A stretch of DNA of 64,000 bases from Marasmius tenuissimus (GCA_029532415.1 JAQOTA010000037.1:1-64000), one strand, 5' to 3'; shown: positions 1-14,330, counted from the first letter of the stretch. The notes: generated from the sequence alone by a model not told the origin. Made by a program: numbers and translations.

Positions 1-230
1 CGCAGCGGAGGATGCGAGGCCTACTCTCTTCTTGCCCTCGCCATCAAGTCGGTACTGCCTGAAGTAGGAGCGGAAGTGAACTTGGAACCCAAGTCAGTGG
101 AGGCAGACAGGGCTCGAGCTCCGAACCGGGTAGCATTCACCAGCGAGGCCAAACCAGCGTGAATGGTATCGCGAGTCAATGGCGGTGGACGGTGGAAGGG
201 CGCCCTGATGCTCTCACGTTACCAGGGGAG
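1..230 (-). pseudogene. degenerate fragment of a BAG-domain gene
   Basis: The sequence aligns by eye, in the same orientation, with about 21370-21590, the middle of the BAG-domain gene at 20157-22994. Shared blocks include CTCTTCTTGCCCT near base 26, a stretch around 'agcgaggcca' near base 142, and a GGTGGACGG-like stretch near base 183. They occur in the same order as in the full gene, with small indels and many substitutions, and no continuous reading frame remains. It is best read as a relic of a partial duplication. The window edge hides whether more of the gene lies to the left. Bases 231-376 hold nothing I recognise. Confidence 0.5.
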
Positions 231-376
231 GCAATAGAGAAGTCGTACCAGGTGTCGACGTGGAAGCGGTGGAGGCCGACGAAGGAGGCTGAGATTGTAA
301 ATAAACGAATGCTACGATAACTAAAGGTTCAATGAGATGCCCTCACAACTCCTGCTACGCCACAGTCATTTGAACT

Positions 377-2027
377 CTACTGCGGCAGCTTGTATCCACC
401 CCTCCAGAGCTTCTGGAATGTTCCCGAGGAATCATACTTCTTTCGAATCGCCCGCATTCTATTCAAATCCTGGGGCAGGACTGAGCGTTCGTACACGCGC
501 TGGTCCTCATTCGCGTAGTTGAGGTAGATGAAGTCGTTCAGTATACCGCGCCTGCGAGCCTCTTCTTCACCCCAAGTGCCGAAGGCGTTGGTAGCGTTTC
601 TCATAACAGCTTCGTCCGCAGGGTCCGTCCAAGTAATCAGGATAAGAATGCCTAAGGTTGAACAGACCGTCGCTTATCAGAATGGAGAGGACAAGAAGTA
701 ATCCGGGAGACTCACAAACGAGATCATCGTTTGACTGTTTCAGAGTATTGTAGACCGGAGTGCCAGCTGCTGCCTCGATGTAGCTCTTTGGAATGATTGG
801 ACACTCATAGTCGTCGTAAGACCTTGTCGGTCCTTCAAAGGCTCGAAGATCTTGTCTCCCATGGCATGCAAATCCACGAAGAAATCCGTCGCGACTTTTG
901 TGGTGAACGTGAACCAATGAGTCCGGGCAGTTGATGCGAGCGCGGCGGCGATCACTTCGTCTACGACATCATGAGTGCTGCCCTTTCTCGGAGTGCACAA
1001 TAGCTGCGGCAGAGGACATGTTTGACAGAGGAACCGCATCGAGGTTGGTTTGAACGGACAGGGCGACATCCCCGTCGGCGTAGTTGAGAACAACAGACTT
1101 GAAGTCTTCCTGTTCTGCTCATCGTGAACGTATTCCGCAAAGTTTGTGAGAAGTTCCGATTCGGTAGAGTCGGTCAAGGGGTAAACCGACACCTCTCCCC
1201 ATATCGCTGGAGAAGAGTAAGTGTGCATGTCGAACCGGGTGACGATACCGAAGTTTGAACCAGCGAGCTTCAGAGCCCAGAACAAATCCGAGTTTGTGGC
1301 GTTGTTCGCGTTGACAATACGCCCGTCTGCAAGCACGACCTCGTAGTTAAAAACGTTGTCTGCACCAAAACCTTTATCGACCGACGCGAAGGCTATACCG
1401 CCTATGCATAACGATCAGAGTATGAACTACAAGGTAGTATTTCGGCACGAAAGCTTACCTCCCAAAAGGAAACCGCCGACGCCAACAGCGTTGATTCTAG
1501 CGCCAGTAGTCGACACGTTGAGTGGGGCCATTGCGGCGTACACTTCTGTCCATTGCGAGCGGGTCCCAACTTGACCGTCTGGTCCTCGACCGAGATGTCA
1601 ATCTGGTTTATCTCTCTGAGATCGATGACGAATCCTCCGTTCATGTTTGATGAGCCCTTCCACGACATGTGGCCGCCAGAGGCAACGGCAAACGGACACT
1701 GGCTAGCCTTCGCAATCTTCACGATACTCGAGACATCTGAGGCAGAGCTAGGTCGGACCGTGCAGTTTGGGAATAGTTCTTGTTGTTGGAGGGAATAATA
1801 CATTGCATGACGAGCATCGTATTCGGGGGTACCGCGTGCAAAGACCTTGGATGATAACCGGGCGCGGAGAGCATCGCACTCCACGACTCCATGTCAGCGA
1901 CTGAGGGTATTTCAAGTCGTTCAATACTTACACATTTAGACCCCACGACGGAGTCAGGTTGATCTTGGGCTGATACCCCGAGGTACAAAGGCACCAGGAG
2001 CAACAGAAGTCTGACGGGGGACAACAT
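377..2027 (-). pseudogene. decayed secreted FAD-linked oxidoreductase (BBE-like)
   Basis: This is the inverted paralogue of the intact gene at 9744-11460, with the same exon layout. It starts with a signal peptide rich in Leu (MLSPVRLLLLLVPLYLG), then a first intron, a FAD_binding_4 exon with the flavin-binding SGGH motif (SGGHMSWKGSS), a second intron after the FLLG motif, a long central exon and a last intron before the C-terminal exon ending LWRGGYKLPQ. Relative to the intact copy there are several small indels, mostly single-base losses: near 1558-1562 (after VKLGP), near 1103-1108, near 978-985 (two bases) and near 785-790. Each throws the frame. Splice sites are still recognisable (for example the last intron ends in ttag before GCATTCTTATCC), so decay looks recent. 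Base-calling errors in the assembly are the alternative explanation. Confidence 0.75.
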
Positions 2028-2619
2028 CCTGGGGGAGGAGAAAGTTGGATACGATATTCAACTTGTCGCTATCCTTAAGTACTTGACAAGAAAAACTCAC
2101 CCTGCAGACATACCAGCTATAGTCTGGTTGCCTGACTGTTGCCGAGAAGTAATGCAACCAAGTATTGCTGCCAGGTGGTACGCCCTGGGCCTGTTTCACG
2201 AGTATGTATACAGAGTTCATGATCCATACTCCGCGGTGTGCTAGATTGCGGGAACCCAGGTGACAGCTAACTAGGCCTACCGGAGACCTTGATGGAGCTG
2301 ACGGTTGTGATGGATTCGGACTCCCACACCTTCGCCATTTAATGTAGCTTACGGGCCGAACGAACGGGTCTCCAGGAACCACAGATGAATTGATGATACT
2401 GACCGCACGGATAGATTGTGTTCTAACTTCTGACTAGTTACTCTTGTGATTCTGACACAGAGGAGGTCCCGATCTGCCGCCGACAGGCCACCGGTTGTGA
2501 GTGAAAATTTGACACCAAAATAACAGTACAACACTAGAACACATACAGACTAGACTACGGCCCTAGAGCAAGACCCCGGAGGAATGTGCAATAACTTTAG
2601 ACATCGGTACGCCTACGCA
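2028..2619. other. intergenic; no gene recognised
   Basis: This stretch separates the left oxidoreductase relic from the DUF6534 gene; both are on the minus strand. Several short ORFs exist but none shows a known domain or plausible splicing. The stretch just above 2027 would be the promoter side of the relic. Confidence 0.5.
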
Positions 2620-4376
2620 TCAGACTCGGCGAAATACGTCGTTCGAGGACGCTTTGGAGATTTCGTACTTGAAATAGGTCGTCAACATCAACGTGGCTCG
2701 TGTCTGAATCAGTGCAGGAATACCGACCTGGCTATCAATACGAGTATCCGTTGTCGTGTGTTTGGAGATATGAACCGGATGAACTGGAACAGTTGAACCG
2801 GTACCCCTTGAGGAGCTCAGACCAGACACCACCGTCAATCCATAGCTGTTTTTGTCGTGGGAACCGGGATGGGTACTGTTAGCCCAGTTCGTCGTATGTA
2901 TGTCGGCTCCAGTTTGCCTTGCATTGAGACTCAGCAATAATGCGTTGGAGTATCTGGTGATAAATGAGTCTACGTCCCAGGTCAATTACTATCAGCCGAG
3001 TCTTGGGCTTACAGGCTCGAAATGGATCTGTCGCTGCAGAACGGGAGGGAATGTCAGAGTTTCGATCTGAGACCACCATACCCGATCACTCACAAGATCA
3101 TATAGACGAAGTTGGTCGGGTACAACACGAACAGGATCAAGTTAATCAACTGAACGACGAAGGTTATCGTCCCAGTCTCGACAGAGCGCACAATAAGACT
3201 CTTGACAAGAGTTTGCGTGCGTGCAACCGTAGACTCTCGGCTGTATTGAACGAGCTGCATGTTGTCAACAAAGAGAACGCGAACGCAACTTGCTAAAGCT
3301 CACAATGGTAGTCATGGCCGCTGCAATAATTAGATCGCATATGACAGCCCCGATCAACCAAGCCTGCAGTCATATGAGAGACGGTGAGAGACTTCGAGTG
3401 TACAGATCGACCCAACTCACCTGGTCAAACTTTGTGCCCTGCCTCAGAAGCTCTACGCCAGCCGCATCGTTGCCTGCACGAAGGTACTGGATAGGGAGGG
3501 GAGAAAAGTCGAGTCGGTGTCATGGCCAAAGATACCAGATGTGAAACACGTACCAAGCCAACTGCAGTTAGGCAGGACGCACATTGTTCCAAGGCGAGCT
3601 GGAAAACCAAAGTTCAGATATACCAACAGAGGGCAACTGCGTCATGCACTCACCAAGACAATAAGGATTGCGGCAATCTTGACAACGATGCTGCTTTTGC
3701 GCAGTGAGTAGACCCTCCTGTTGATTCTGTTAGCATGGATCGGTCACCGTGAGTCAACGGCGCGTACCATGCAAAGAAAATTTGGACCGTGGCAGAAACT
3801 ATTGGGTTGAGTTACCGAAAGTCAATGAGACTGCAACGAGACATACCAATCCCTGTAAGCATAGTGTGCACGGCCGTACCAGCCTGTGGAGATGGAAGGC
3901 CGTTCTTGACACCGACTCCGGTGACAAAAACATCCCAGCAGAACTCGTGCATCAAGATGATTTGTGTAAAGTTCAACAAGTAGATCACGAAGACTGAGAA
4001 GAGTGTTGTAAGGACCAAGAAAACGCTGGAGAAGAGTGATACTTGCCCACAAGTTTGAACACGATCGAATCGCGCGGGAAGTTCTTCCGGTATGTGTCTG
4101 GGGAGGGAGATGAATACGATAGCAGAACCAAGAGAAGAACACACTGACAGACTTGGATGGTCAAAGTCGTAAACAGCATACAACTGATACTCAGAGCTGG
4201 GATCTGTAAGGAAATCCGGTCAATGTCTGTTATTGCTGTGGATGCTAGTCAGTACGCACCAGAGGTCCCGTTCTGTGAAATGAACGCAAATTGAGGACAG
4301 TACCGCGATGAAAGGTTGTATGGACTTACATGAGTGCGGATGGGCGCACCACCATCTCGGGAGTCGTCGAGCTCAT
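2620..4376 (-). CDS. DUF6534 seven-helix membrane protein, multi-exon, with one apparent frameshift
   Basis: Reading the minus strand and splicing about ten short exons gives a protein typical of the fungal DUF6534 family, polytopic membrane proteins of unknown function. It starts MSSTTPEMVVRPSAL, then ITGPL and a first helix, a QVYTYRKNFPRDSIVFKLV segment, and further hydrophobic helices including VFLVLTTLFSVFVIYLL, VQIFFAWRVYSLRKSS and AWLIGAVICDLIIAAAMTT. The family hallmark near the end reads LVKSLIVRSVETGTITFVV, then YSNALLLSLNARQ, followed by a hydrophilic Thr/Ser-rich tail. Introns have good GT-AG ends. One spot does not join: between KLVG and SLFSSVFLVL, near 4040-4050, one base appears to be missing in a G run. 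This is either a real lesion or an assembly error. It lies in the putative terpenoid cluster; a role there is only inferred. Confidence 0.7.
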
Positions 4377-5873
4377 GGTGGGTCAGGGTCGAGGTGGTTC
4401 GTCATGCGTAAGCCACGACAATGTCTTTATACGAGACATAGATTTTTGTCGTGCGGCGATATTGATCATTGAATACATTTGCCACCGACCGTTCTAGGAA
4501 AAATCGGCCGTACAAATCGCAAAACTCCGGTATCCGTAATCACGGGTCCTGTTATTATCAGAATGAATACCTTGTTTCGTTGATCTTCTCACCTAGGTTA
4601 ACATGCTTATCAGGGGAATCCACTTCTTTGGCCGACGCCAGGTAACGCATACTCAGTTGAAGTTTACTGAGGTTTCAGCACACTCTAGCTTTGGGGAACG
4701 GTCCCCAATCTTCGCGACCCGCGGTGATCTTCGAGAGAGACCTTATGGAAGAAGGGAGGATGAGAGAAAAGTCGGCAATTGAGCGTAGACTTGCTCGACA
4801 TCGATCAAAAACGCTGACACAGAAGATTGGGGTTTGACAACAGGCAGGAGGTGCTTGCCGATTTCCTGGTCGTCGTAGACTCGGCGGTAACAGGAAATTG
4901 CTCAACCCCTGAGTAGAGAATAGATAGATTGAAACGGATCAGATTCCCATCACTGGAAGCAATGATGCATGATGTACTCACGAGTTTCCTCCATGTATCG
5001 CACAATGTAATCATTGATCATCAGATGAGGCCACTGTGGGCGGTGTGGGGAGACCATTGATATTGTTTTCGTCGCTGTAACATGTTTCTTCACGGGCCCG
5101 TGAACGTCGTCACGACTGGACATGGACGAAGGGAGCATGCGGTTTCCAGTGACCAATGTGAACACTGGAGCATCTTTTCAAATGCAAGCCGAACAGAGAT
5201 TCGCTCACTACAAGAAGTCAGGCGTACCAAGTACGATGCCATGATGCATCAATAGCTTGCGCTGTTCTGAGCGTCATGATCAGCTCGTGGTCGCAGATAT
5301 CTAGGGGCTGGATCTGTGATGAACACGAAGGCGACCAATGGCGGGGACGGCGGGAACGATGAATGCAACAGTTCAGCGTCTCGTTGTGCCAGCAGTAGCA
5401 CCCCGCAAAGTTCTCACGGTGGCTCTGAAAACGTGAGGATAGCCCCAGTAGACTAGCTCCCTTTCTTGGATCGCTGGGCTCTTCGCCGCGTTCTTTGAGA
5501 CCCCATTTGAACGATAGTGTCAGAAGGCACACGTCGTAAGATATCATTGGACGCAGAGCAATGAGTTGCCAGCCCCCAAGAGCATTTTGGAAATCACGAC
5601 CGAGCCGGTTATTAGGTCATGCTAGTAAGTAATCCGCTGTAGCTTGGCCCCGACTCTCATTGAAGGCGAGCTAGCGAGCTGGACGACATATGGAGTACCC
5701 CAGATGGCCAGTACACGATCTCAGACTGAGTTGGACTGAAAATATCCAACAGAATCCTTTGAAACTAATCATGTTTGGGGAATCGAGGCTTGAAGCACTT
5801 AGCAATCATCATGCATAGATTTGCGCCCAACTATCTTACCAATTACGATAAATAAATTTGCTGTTAGCCTTTT
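4377..5873. other. intergenic with possible unrecognised minus-strand coding remnants
   Basis: There is no recognisable domain. The minus strand holds short open blocks that could be exons or remnants: a block around 5400-5500 reading ELVYWGYPHVFRATVRTLRG, one at 4950-5165 containing LMINDYIVRYMEETRE, and one at 4740-4870 containing SAFLIDVEQVYAQLPTFLSS. They lie in order on one strand but I could not join them into a model. The rest looks like ordinary intergenic sequence. Confidence 0.3.
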
Positions 5874-8136
5874 TTAGGTCGATTTGGCCAATCCCTGTGA
5901 CCCTTCGAATCGAGGAGTTATCTCGCAATTGAACGGTAACGGGTAACTGATACCATGGACGAGCATGGACGGCGCACAACATTTAGTTTCCGCTGATCGG
6001 AGCGGAAAAGTCGAAATCTCACCTAAAAACCCCTGGTCCGTCGGAGTAATTTTCCGGTACATCCATCTCTTTCCCTGTCTCAGGGTCCTTGGGTTTGTTA
6101 ATCTTGAAGCATGCCAAAACCGTCGCGATTGTCAACCAAACAACTGCGTCGGCGAGATGGCGGCCCGCGCAGACCCTAGACAGTGTTCGGGTGGTCCCAA
6201 GTTAGACGATAGTGAGGAAGATTGGGTGGGGACTCACCTTCGACCAAACCCGAAAGCCACGATCAAGTTGTCATCGTTGAGTTTTCCGTCTGCGCCGAAG
6301 AAGCGTTCGGGTTTGAAGGCGTCTGTATCCGGGCCATAGCGCCGCTCGTCGCGTGTTATAGCCCTAAATTTTCGTGGTGTCGCGTCAGATCTGTAAGGAT
6401 AGCTCCGCAGCATTGACAGCGTGCATACCAGATGTTACCCATAACCAGAGAGCCTGTGAGACAAGTAGCATGGTGTGAGCGCACATCGGCAGCATTCAGC
6501 GGGATTAAACTAACCCTTTGGTATGTAATAGTCCTTGTAGACGTCGTCCTCCGTGTTCATATGAGCCCCACCTGGAGAATCGATTTATTGAATGATTTTT
6601 GTAACGCGAAAGGAACTCACCAAGCGGTCCCGGAGGATGCCATCTCATCACCTCCCGATAGATTGCCTCTATGTAAGGCAGGGACTTGCGATCTTCGTAG
6701 GTCGGGAGACGATCTCTCCCAACAACCTCGTCGATCTCCTTTTGAGCCTTTGCCTGAGAGTTAGGGTTTCGTGTCATTGCAAGGAAGAATGTCGTGACTG
6801 AAGACAGAGTCTAGTGAGGGCGCTTTAGAAATGAATCAGTGAGCAGACGAAGGCAAAGTGCGACTGACCGTGTCTGCAGAGGCTGAGAGGGAATTAGTCC
6901 TATTCATTCGACGGAAGCTGTGTTAGAAAGCTCACCAACGAAGGAACCCGATGCCACGTTCTTGATTCTCTCAACCTCGTCGGCAGAGTGCCCTCCTTGT
7001 GCGATACCCCTACGGAGGACATTGGCAACTATAGAGTCATTTTCCCGACCCGCTTTCTTCCTCGCAGAATTGTGAGCACCTGCCAATTGAAGAAGTTTGT
7101 GGCCACCTACGACATCCTCCTCCGCGTGTTTCAACGGCTCATTTCGCAAGGCATCGATGTACCCGCGAGTTTGCTCGATGAATGCCCTCATCGGCCCAAA
7201 AAACGGTACCCATTTCGGAATGTTGGGGATGAATGGACACCACGCGAGCATTGTGACGAATTTAGGATGCATGGCCTCATCGAGGGTATGTATGGCTTTG
7301 ACCGCGATGCGGAGGAGAGGATCGTCGGTTGAAGTCACGACAATTCCGTACATAATCCTGAGAACCGGGCTGGCGGAGTACCTGGTATAATTTCGTTTGT
7401 GGTCAAGACCTGGTTAGGCCGATGACGAGCGGAGCGAACGTACACATAAAGATGATCTTGAAATTTTTCTGGTTGTTCAAACAGCCGTTCCACCAGTGCG
7501 TTGGCACAGAGGGTAATCGAAGGTCGAAGCATCTCTTCAACCGCGAGACGCCTGAAAATCTGTTGATGGGTCCTTCGTGACTGTCGCCATTCGTCTGAGT
7601 ACGGAATGAGACCTGGATCGAGCGATGAATGGCTATTCAATGCGAATGAGAAGAAAAGACACTTGCCGGGATGGAAGCTCCATCCTGTTCTGTAATGATA
7701 AGCGTTAGTGACAGACTCAGGTATGACTATCGGAAAGAACAAACATTTTTCCAGCTTCGGCATATGGCCTGCTTGAATAGATCCGGGAACGTTTCTCGAG
7801 TAGCTCGTTAGCAGCTTCTAAATTATTGAGTAGAATGAGGTGATCTCCGAGTGCTTCCAAATGCACGATGTCCCCTGTGATTATAATGACGACAACAGTC
7901 AGTGTCTTTCCGACCACGCGAGAATAGAGGTAAACGAGACCATATTCTTTTGCCCACTTGTTGTAAGTAACCCAAGGTTTCTTATCGGGGATATCCTTCA
8001 TATTTCCCGTAATGAATCCACTGGGTGGTGGTCCAGGAGGATAGTTCCGACGTCGACGGTCATTGAAATTCTTGAGTCCAAGAGAGACGAGGATTGCTAC
8101 AAGAGCAGAGGATACAAGAAGGAAGTTCTGGGGCAT
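5874..8136 (-). CDS. cytochrome P450 monooxygenase
   Basis: This is a multi-exon haem-thiolate monooxygenase, expected to be anchored in the ER membrane. The first exon gives a hydrophobic N-terminal anchor (MPQNFLLVSSALVAILVSLG), a basic stop-transfer (DRRRR) and the proline-rich hinge YPPGPPPSG. Later exons give the C-helix region PYSDEWRQSRR, the I-helix ASADTT, the K-helix EVMR within YREVMRWHPPGPLG, a PERF-type motif (FKPERFFG) and the haem loop FGFGRRVCAGRHLAD with its cysteine ligand. The last exon ends in LPFNCEITPRFEG and a TAA at 5874. All junctions I checked keep frame. One intron, after the WSF motif, seems to use a GC donor (gcaagt). It is the basidiomycete 'O-methylsterigmatocystin oxidoreductase-like' type; the exact CYP family is not assignable here. 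A role in terpene oxidation is inferred from its neighbours. Confidence 0.88.
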
Positions 8137-8165
8137 GATGAGAATGAGGCTGGCGCAATTTCAGG

Positions 8166-8182
8166 ACTTGATATAATATAGT
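8166..8182 (-). promoter_or_regulatory. TATA-like element of the minus-strand P450
   Basis: On the minus strand the sequence reads actatattatatcaa, about 35-45 bases before the P450 start codon at 8136. It is the only AT-rich TATA-like string in that stretch. The assignment rests on position and sequence only. Confidence 0.35.
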
Positions 8183-9743
8183 CATCGTTCTTTCTGGATG
8201 AGGGAATCCGAACGAGAATTCGGAAGGAAAATTGTTTCCATCGGAACTCAGTGCAAGGTTCGGTATCTAATAATGGACCCGGTGGAAGTTGATTGGTGAT
8301 ATTCAATCCTATCAAATAACCAGATGTCTCTTTGTACAATGTACCAGATCTATGATCCCTCTTCCGCGCCAAATTGAAGATGCACCAGACCGAAGTTGAA
8401 CGCACGAGAATGAAGCTGAGCCCATCAAGGAGGTTGAACGCGTCAGATTGAGATCAAACCCGCCAAATTGAGATCGGACATCGCCGGACCAGGTTGTCAA
8501 ACGTCTGATTTGGAGGTCGTAAGTACGAGAGGAGAGAATCGCTTCAGATGGTCCCAAATCATGAGTGGGCTGTTCTCGGGAACGCCTTTGTAACACGAAC
8601 CTAATAGCAGCTGAATTTGGGTCCTCGTTATTTTGATGGTTCAGTCTGTTTTAGTCACCAGAGAATACCAGTCACCTACGGATGCACGGGCCTGAATAAT
8701 CCTGGTATCTATCGCTGATCGGTAATGCAACGGTCGAGTTCCACCAGCCCGAGGGCTGTACTTGTTCCAAATGCTCAACTCAGCCATGTCTGACCCCGTG
8801 TTATCAAGCCCTCGGTCCAACCTTTCCCCAGAAGTTAAAACTTAAAGTGTCGAGCGACTGAATATAACTGACAAGCATGAGTTGTATTACGCAAGGAGAG
8901 AACCAAGAACATACCACCTGTTGTGTACAGCTCAGCTTGGGTAGGGGTTCTTTGGCGCTCGGCCGTGCGATATGGCACATATACCTTTCTAAGCTGTGTT
9001 GAGTGCGAGGGGGGGGCTGCATAAAGACAGAAGGCGTACTGCACCCTACCCACTCGATGTCGAGCACTGTGACGATCACTGCCGATGCTAGGTTACAGGT
9101 GTTGATCGAGGTTCAACGTTCATGCTTTCTAGTCGTCAAGATGAAGCCATTAGAGACATCTTGAAACACAGAAACGCGTCACTGAGTTTGCAATGGATGA
9201 AAGATTGAGTGTACTACGCGCCTAGCTGGAGTCCCAGAAGCACCCATCTAACCGTCGTGGCGTAGCGTTTTGAACCTGCGCTGCGATGTTTTGCACGCTC
9301 AGCGATAGCCGTGCTGGAGAGACGAAGGTGGTATGGGCAGTTGGGAGGGCGCGGTGGTGTGGTGCAAGAGAGGAACAGTGGGAGCTCGAAGATAGCGCCA
9401 AATGCTCGTCAACAAAGCGCACGGACCAGACCATGCCGAGGACTCGAAGTTCCAGTTCGCTTCAACCGTTCCGAAATACTTCGAGTTTACCAAGTTCAAG
9501 CCCTGCAGTTGGGAGCAAGGTGATCAGCGCGTATGATGGACTTTTTGCATTATTCAACGTCCTCAAACGTCAGAATTTCTCCTCAAGATCAGTTTTGGCC
9601 CCAAAAATGTCCGGTATGATCCACGGACATCTCGTTCGGGGGAGCTATTTACTCACCGGCAACAGAATCGCGGGTGATATACCGTGACTACTTAATAGCC
9701 AGTGTCGGGTTCGAGATGCTTCCAGCTTTCTTCTCCCCCCAGT
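8183..9743. other. divergent intergenic region between the P450 and the FAD oxidoreductase
   Basis: This 1.6-kb spacer lies between two divergently transcribed cluster genes and would carry both promoters. The 60 bases before the + strand start include a C-rich tract (ttctccccccagt) that resembles the sequence just upstream of the inverted relic at 2027, so the duplication included some promoter. Short ORFs on both strands look non-coding. Confidence 0.45.
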
Positions 9744-11460
9744 ATGTTGTCCCTGGTCAGCCTGAGACTCCTGTTGTTGTTGGTACCTGTCTACCTCGGG
9801 GTGTCAGCTCAAGATCAACCTCAGTCTGTCTTCGTTGAATCAAGCGTGGGATCTCGATGTGTAAGTGTTGTGTTCATTCCAATATGCCTTCGGTGACTGA
9901 TGCGGAACCCTAAAGTGCGATGCTCTCCGAGACAAGCTACCATCTCTAGTTTTTGCACGCGGCACTCCAGAGTACGATCTTCGTCAGGCGACGTATTACT
10001 CTCTCCAACAGCAGGAGCTGTCACCAATATGCACAGTCCGACCTAACTCTGCCTCGGACGTTTCGAGTGTGGTGAAGATTGCTAAGGCTAACCAATGTCC
10101 ATTTGCTGTGGCTTCTGGTGGCCACATGTCGTGGAAGGGCTCATCCAACATCGACGGAGGATTCGTCATTGATCTCAGAGGGATGACCCAGATCGACATC
10201 TCGGTCGAGGACCAGGCAGTTAAGTTGGGTCCCGGTTCGCTTTGGCAAGAGGTATACAAGGTGATGGCACCATATAACGTGTCGACTGCTGGTGGCAGGA
10301 TCAATGCTGTCGGCGTCGGTGGTTTCCTTTTGGGTGGTGAGTCCTTGTCCCCTCGTATTCTCCTGTCTTCTCTCTTATCCCAATGTAAAGGCGGGATTGC
10401 CTTTGGGTCTGTCGACACGGGTTTTGGTGGAGACAGCGTGTTTAACTACGAGGTTGTCCTCTCGGACGGAGGCATAGTTGACGCGAACAAGGACACGAAC
10501 CCGGACCTCTTTTGGGCACTGAAGCTTGCCGGCACCAACTACGGTATCGTCACTCGGTTCGACATGCGCACTTTTCATTCTCCTTCAATCTGGGGAGCGG
10601 TGTCCGTTTACCCCTTTACCAATCCAACCTCCTCAGAGCTCCTTACCAACTTTGCACAATACGTTCACAACGAGCAGAACCGGAAAGATTTCAAAGCTGT
10701 CGTTTTCAATTACAACAATGGGATGGATCTTACCATGTCCGTTCAAGTCAATCTCGATTCGGCTCCTCTTGATAACATGACATCCGCCTCACCTATAATG
10801 CACTTGGAAAAAGTGGGCACCACTCATGACGTTGTAGACGAGGTGATCGCACACGCACTCGAATCCACTGCTCGGACAACCTGGTTCACGCTCACAACAA
10901 AAGTCGCGCCAGACTTTTTTATGGACATGCATGGAATCGCGCAATCACTCTTCGAGCCTCTGAAGGACAGGGAAGGCCTCACGACAACTTTGAGTTTCCA
11001 GTCATTCCAGAAGAGTTACATTGAAGGAGCAGCTCACAGCCCGATCTACAACGTTCTGAAGCAGTCAAACGACGATCTCATCTGTGAGTGTCCCACCTTA
11101 TTTCTGTCCATTCCGTACCGTTAACCAGCGACTCTCTATTGTGATTTAGGTATCCTTATTCTGGTCACTTGGACGGACCCTGCTGATGAACCCGCTATCA
11201 AAGAAGCCACCAATACCCTTGGCGCTTGGGGTGAGGCCGAGGCTCGCAGGCGCGGCTTACTGAATGACTTCGTCTATCTCAACTACGCGAATGGAGGGCA
11301 GCGTGTGTACGAGCGATCGGTCACACCCGAGGACTTGGATAAGATGCGGGAGATCCAGAAAAAGTACGACCCATCTGCAACTTTTGAGAACTTGTGGAGG
11401 GGTGGATACAAGTTGCCAAAGAAGGGTTCGAATAGGGCAACGGGACACGATGAGTTGTGA
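9744..11460 (+). CDS. secreted FAD-linked oxidoreductase (berberine bridge enzyme-like, FAD_binding_4)
   Basis: Four exons (9744-9860, 9916-10336, 10391-11083, 11150-11460) encode 513 residues. The start at 9744 is preferred over an upstream in-frame ATG at 9702 because it begins directly with a signal peptide (MLSLVSLRLLLLLVPVYLG, cut near VSA-QD). The PCMH-type FAD domain has SGGHMSWKGSS, whose His is the usual covalent flavin attachment site. The place where bicovalent family members carry a Cys reads GGRINAVGVGG, with no Cys, so attachment is probably through His only. The substrate domain follows and the C-terminal berberine-bridge segment has DFVYLNYAN and FENLWRGGYKLP. Such enzymes oxidise alcohols, sugars or alkaloid/terpenoid intermediates with O2. 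Neighbouring P450, BVMO and terpene synthase genes suggest a tailoring role. An inverted decayed copy lies at 377-2027. Confidence 0.92.
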
Positions 11461-13701
<2,241 letters not shown>

Positions 13702-14330
13702 ATAGTGTGTAGATCATTCTTTAGACTTACAGTACTGTACAAGTTCGAACTGAGGTTTTCTGGAGCGGGCGCTTTGTGAGCGCTTCACTCTGAACCGCGG
13801 GAACAGAGGCTTACGTCAGAGCTTGCCCAACTCCTGCGATCCGATTCCTTTCTTCTTTTTTTTTCGGACTCCCTCCTTCGTTCTGCCAGATTTGAGTTTT
13901 CATCTGTGGCTTCAATGACAGTTTCTCCTTCACATGAAACCGGATCGACTCAATCTCAAGCTGGAAGTAAATGTTTCCTAGATTTAAGTCTCAAGCATAC
14001 TTATTACTCTCCAACTTTCCGAGGTCCCGCTGCGTGGTTCTCGCATCGGATGCAAACGTTCCTGAACTCTGTCACGACGGACCCTTGATAGAGTCAAAGG
14101 TTGAAGAAGCTGTTCCCATCATCTCCGCTTCCCCTCACTCGGGATTCCAATGGAATTCCACTGTCTGTACTCTGAACTCAGTCGAGCTGCCTCCGCATAA
14201 GACCCGAATGTTCTGATTTACGTCGCATCAAAATTCTCGCATCTGATCGCTCGATCTATCATGAGAGCAGTGCAGGCAAAGAGATGTGACGAGAATTCCA
14301 CAGGTATGATCCTGTTTTGCTTTATAAACT
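13702..14330. other. intergenic
   Basis: This is the spacer between the BVMO and the second P450. It contains a T-rich run near 13853-13864 and no convincing gene; the small ORFs here do not resemble known proteins. Confidence 0.5.
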
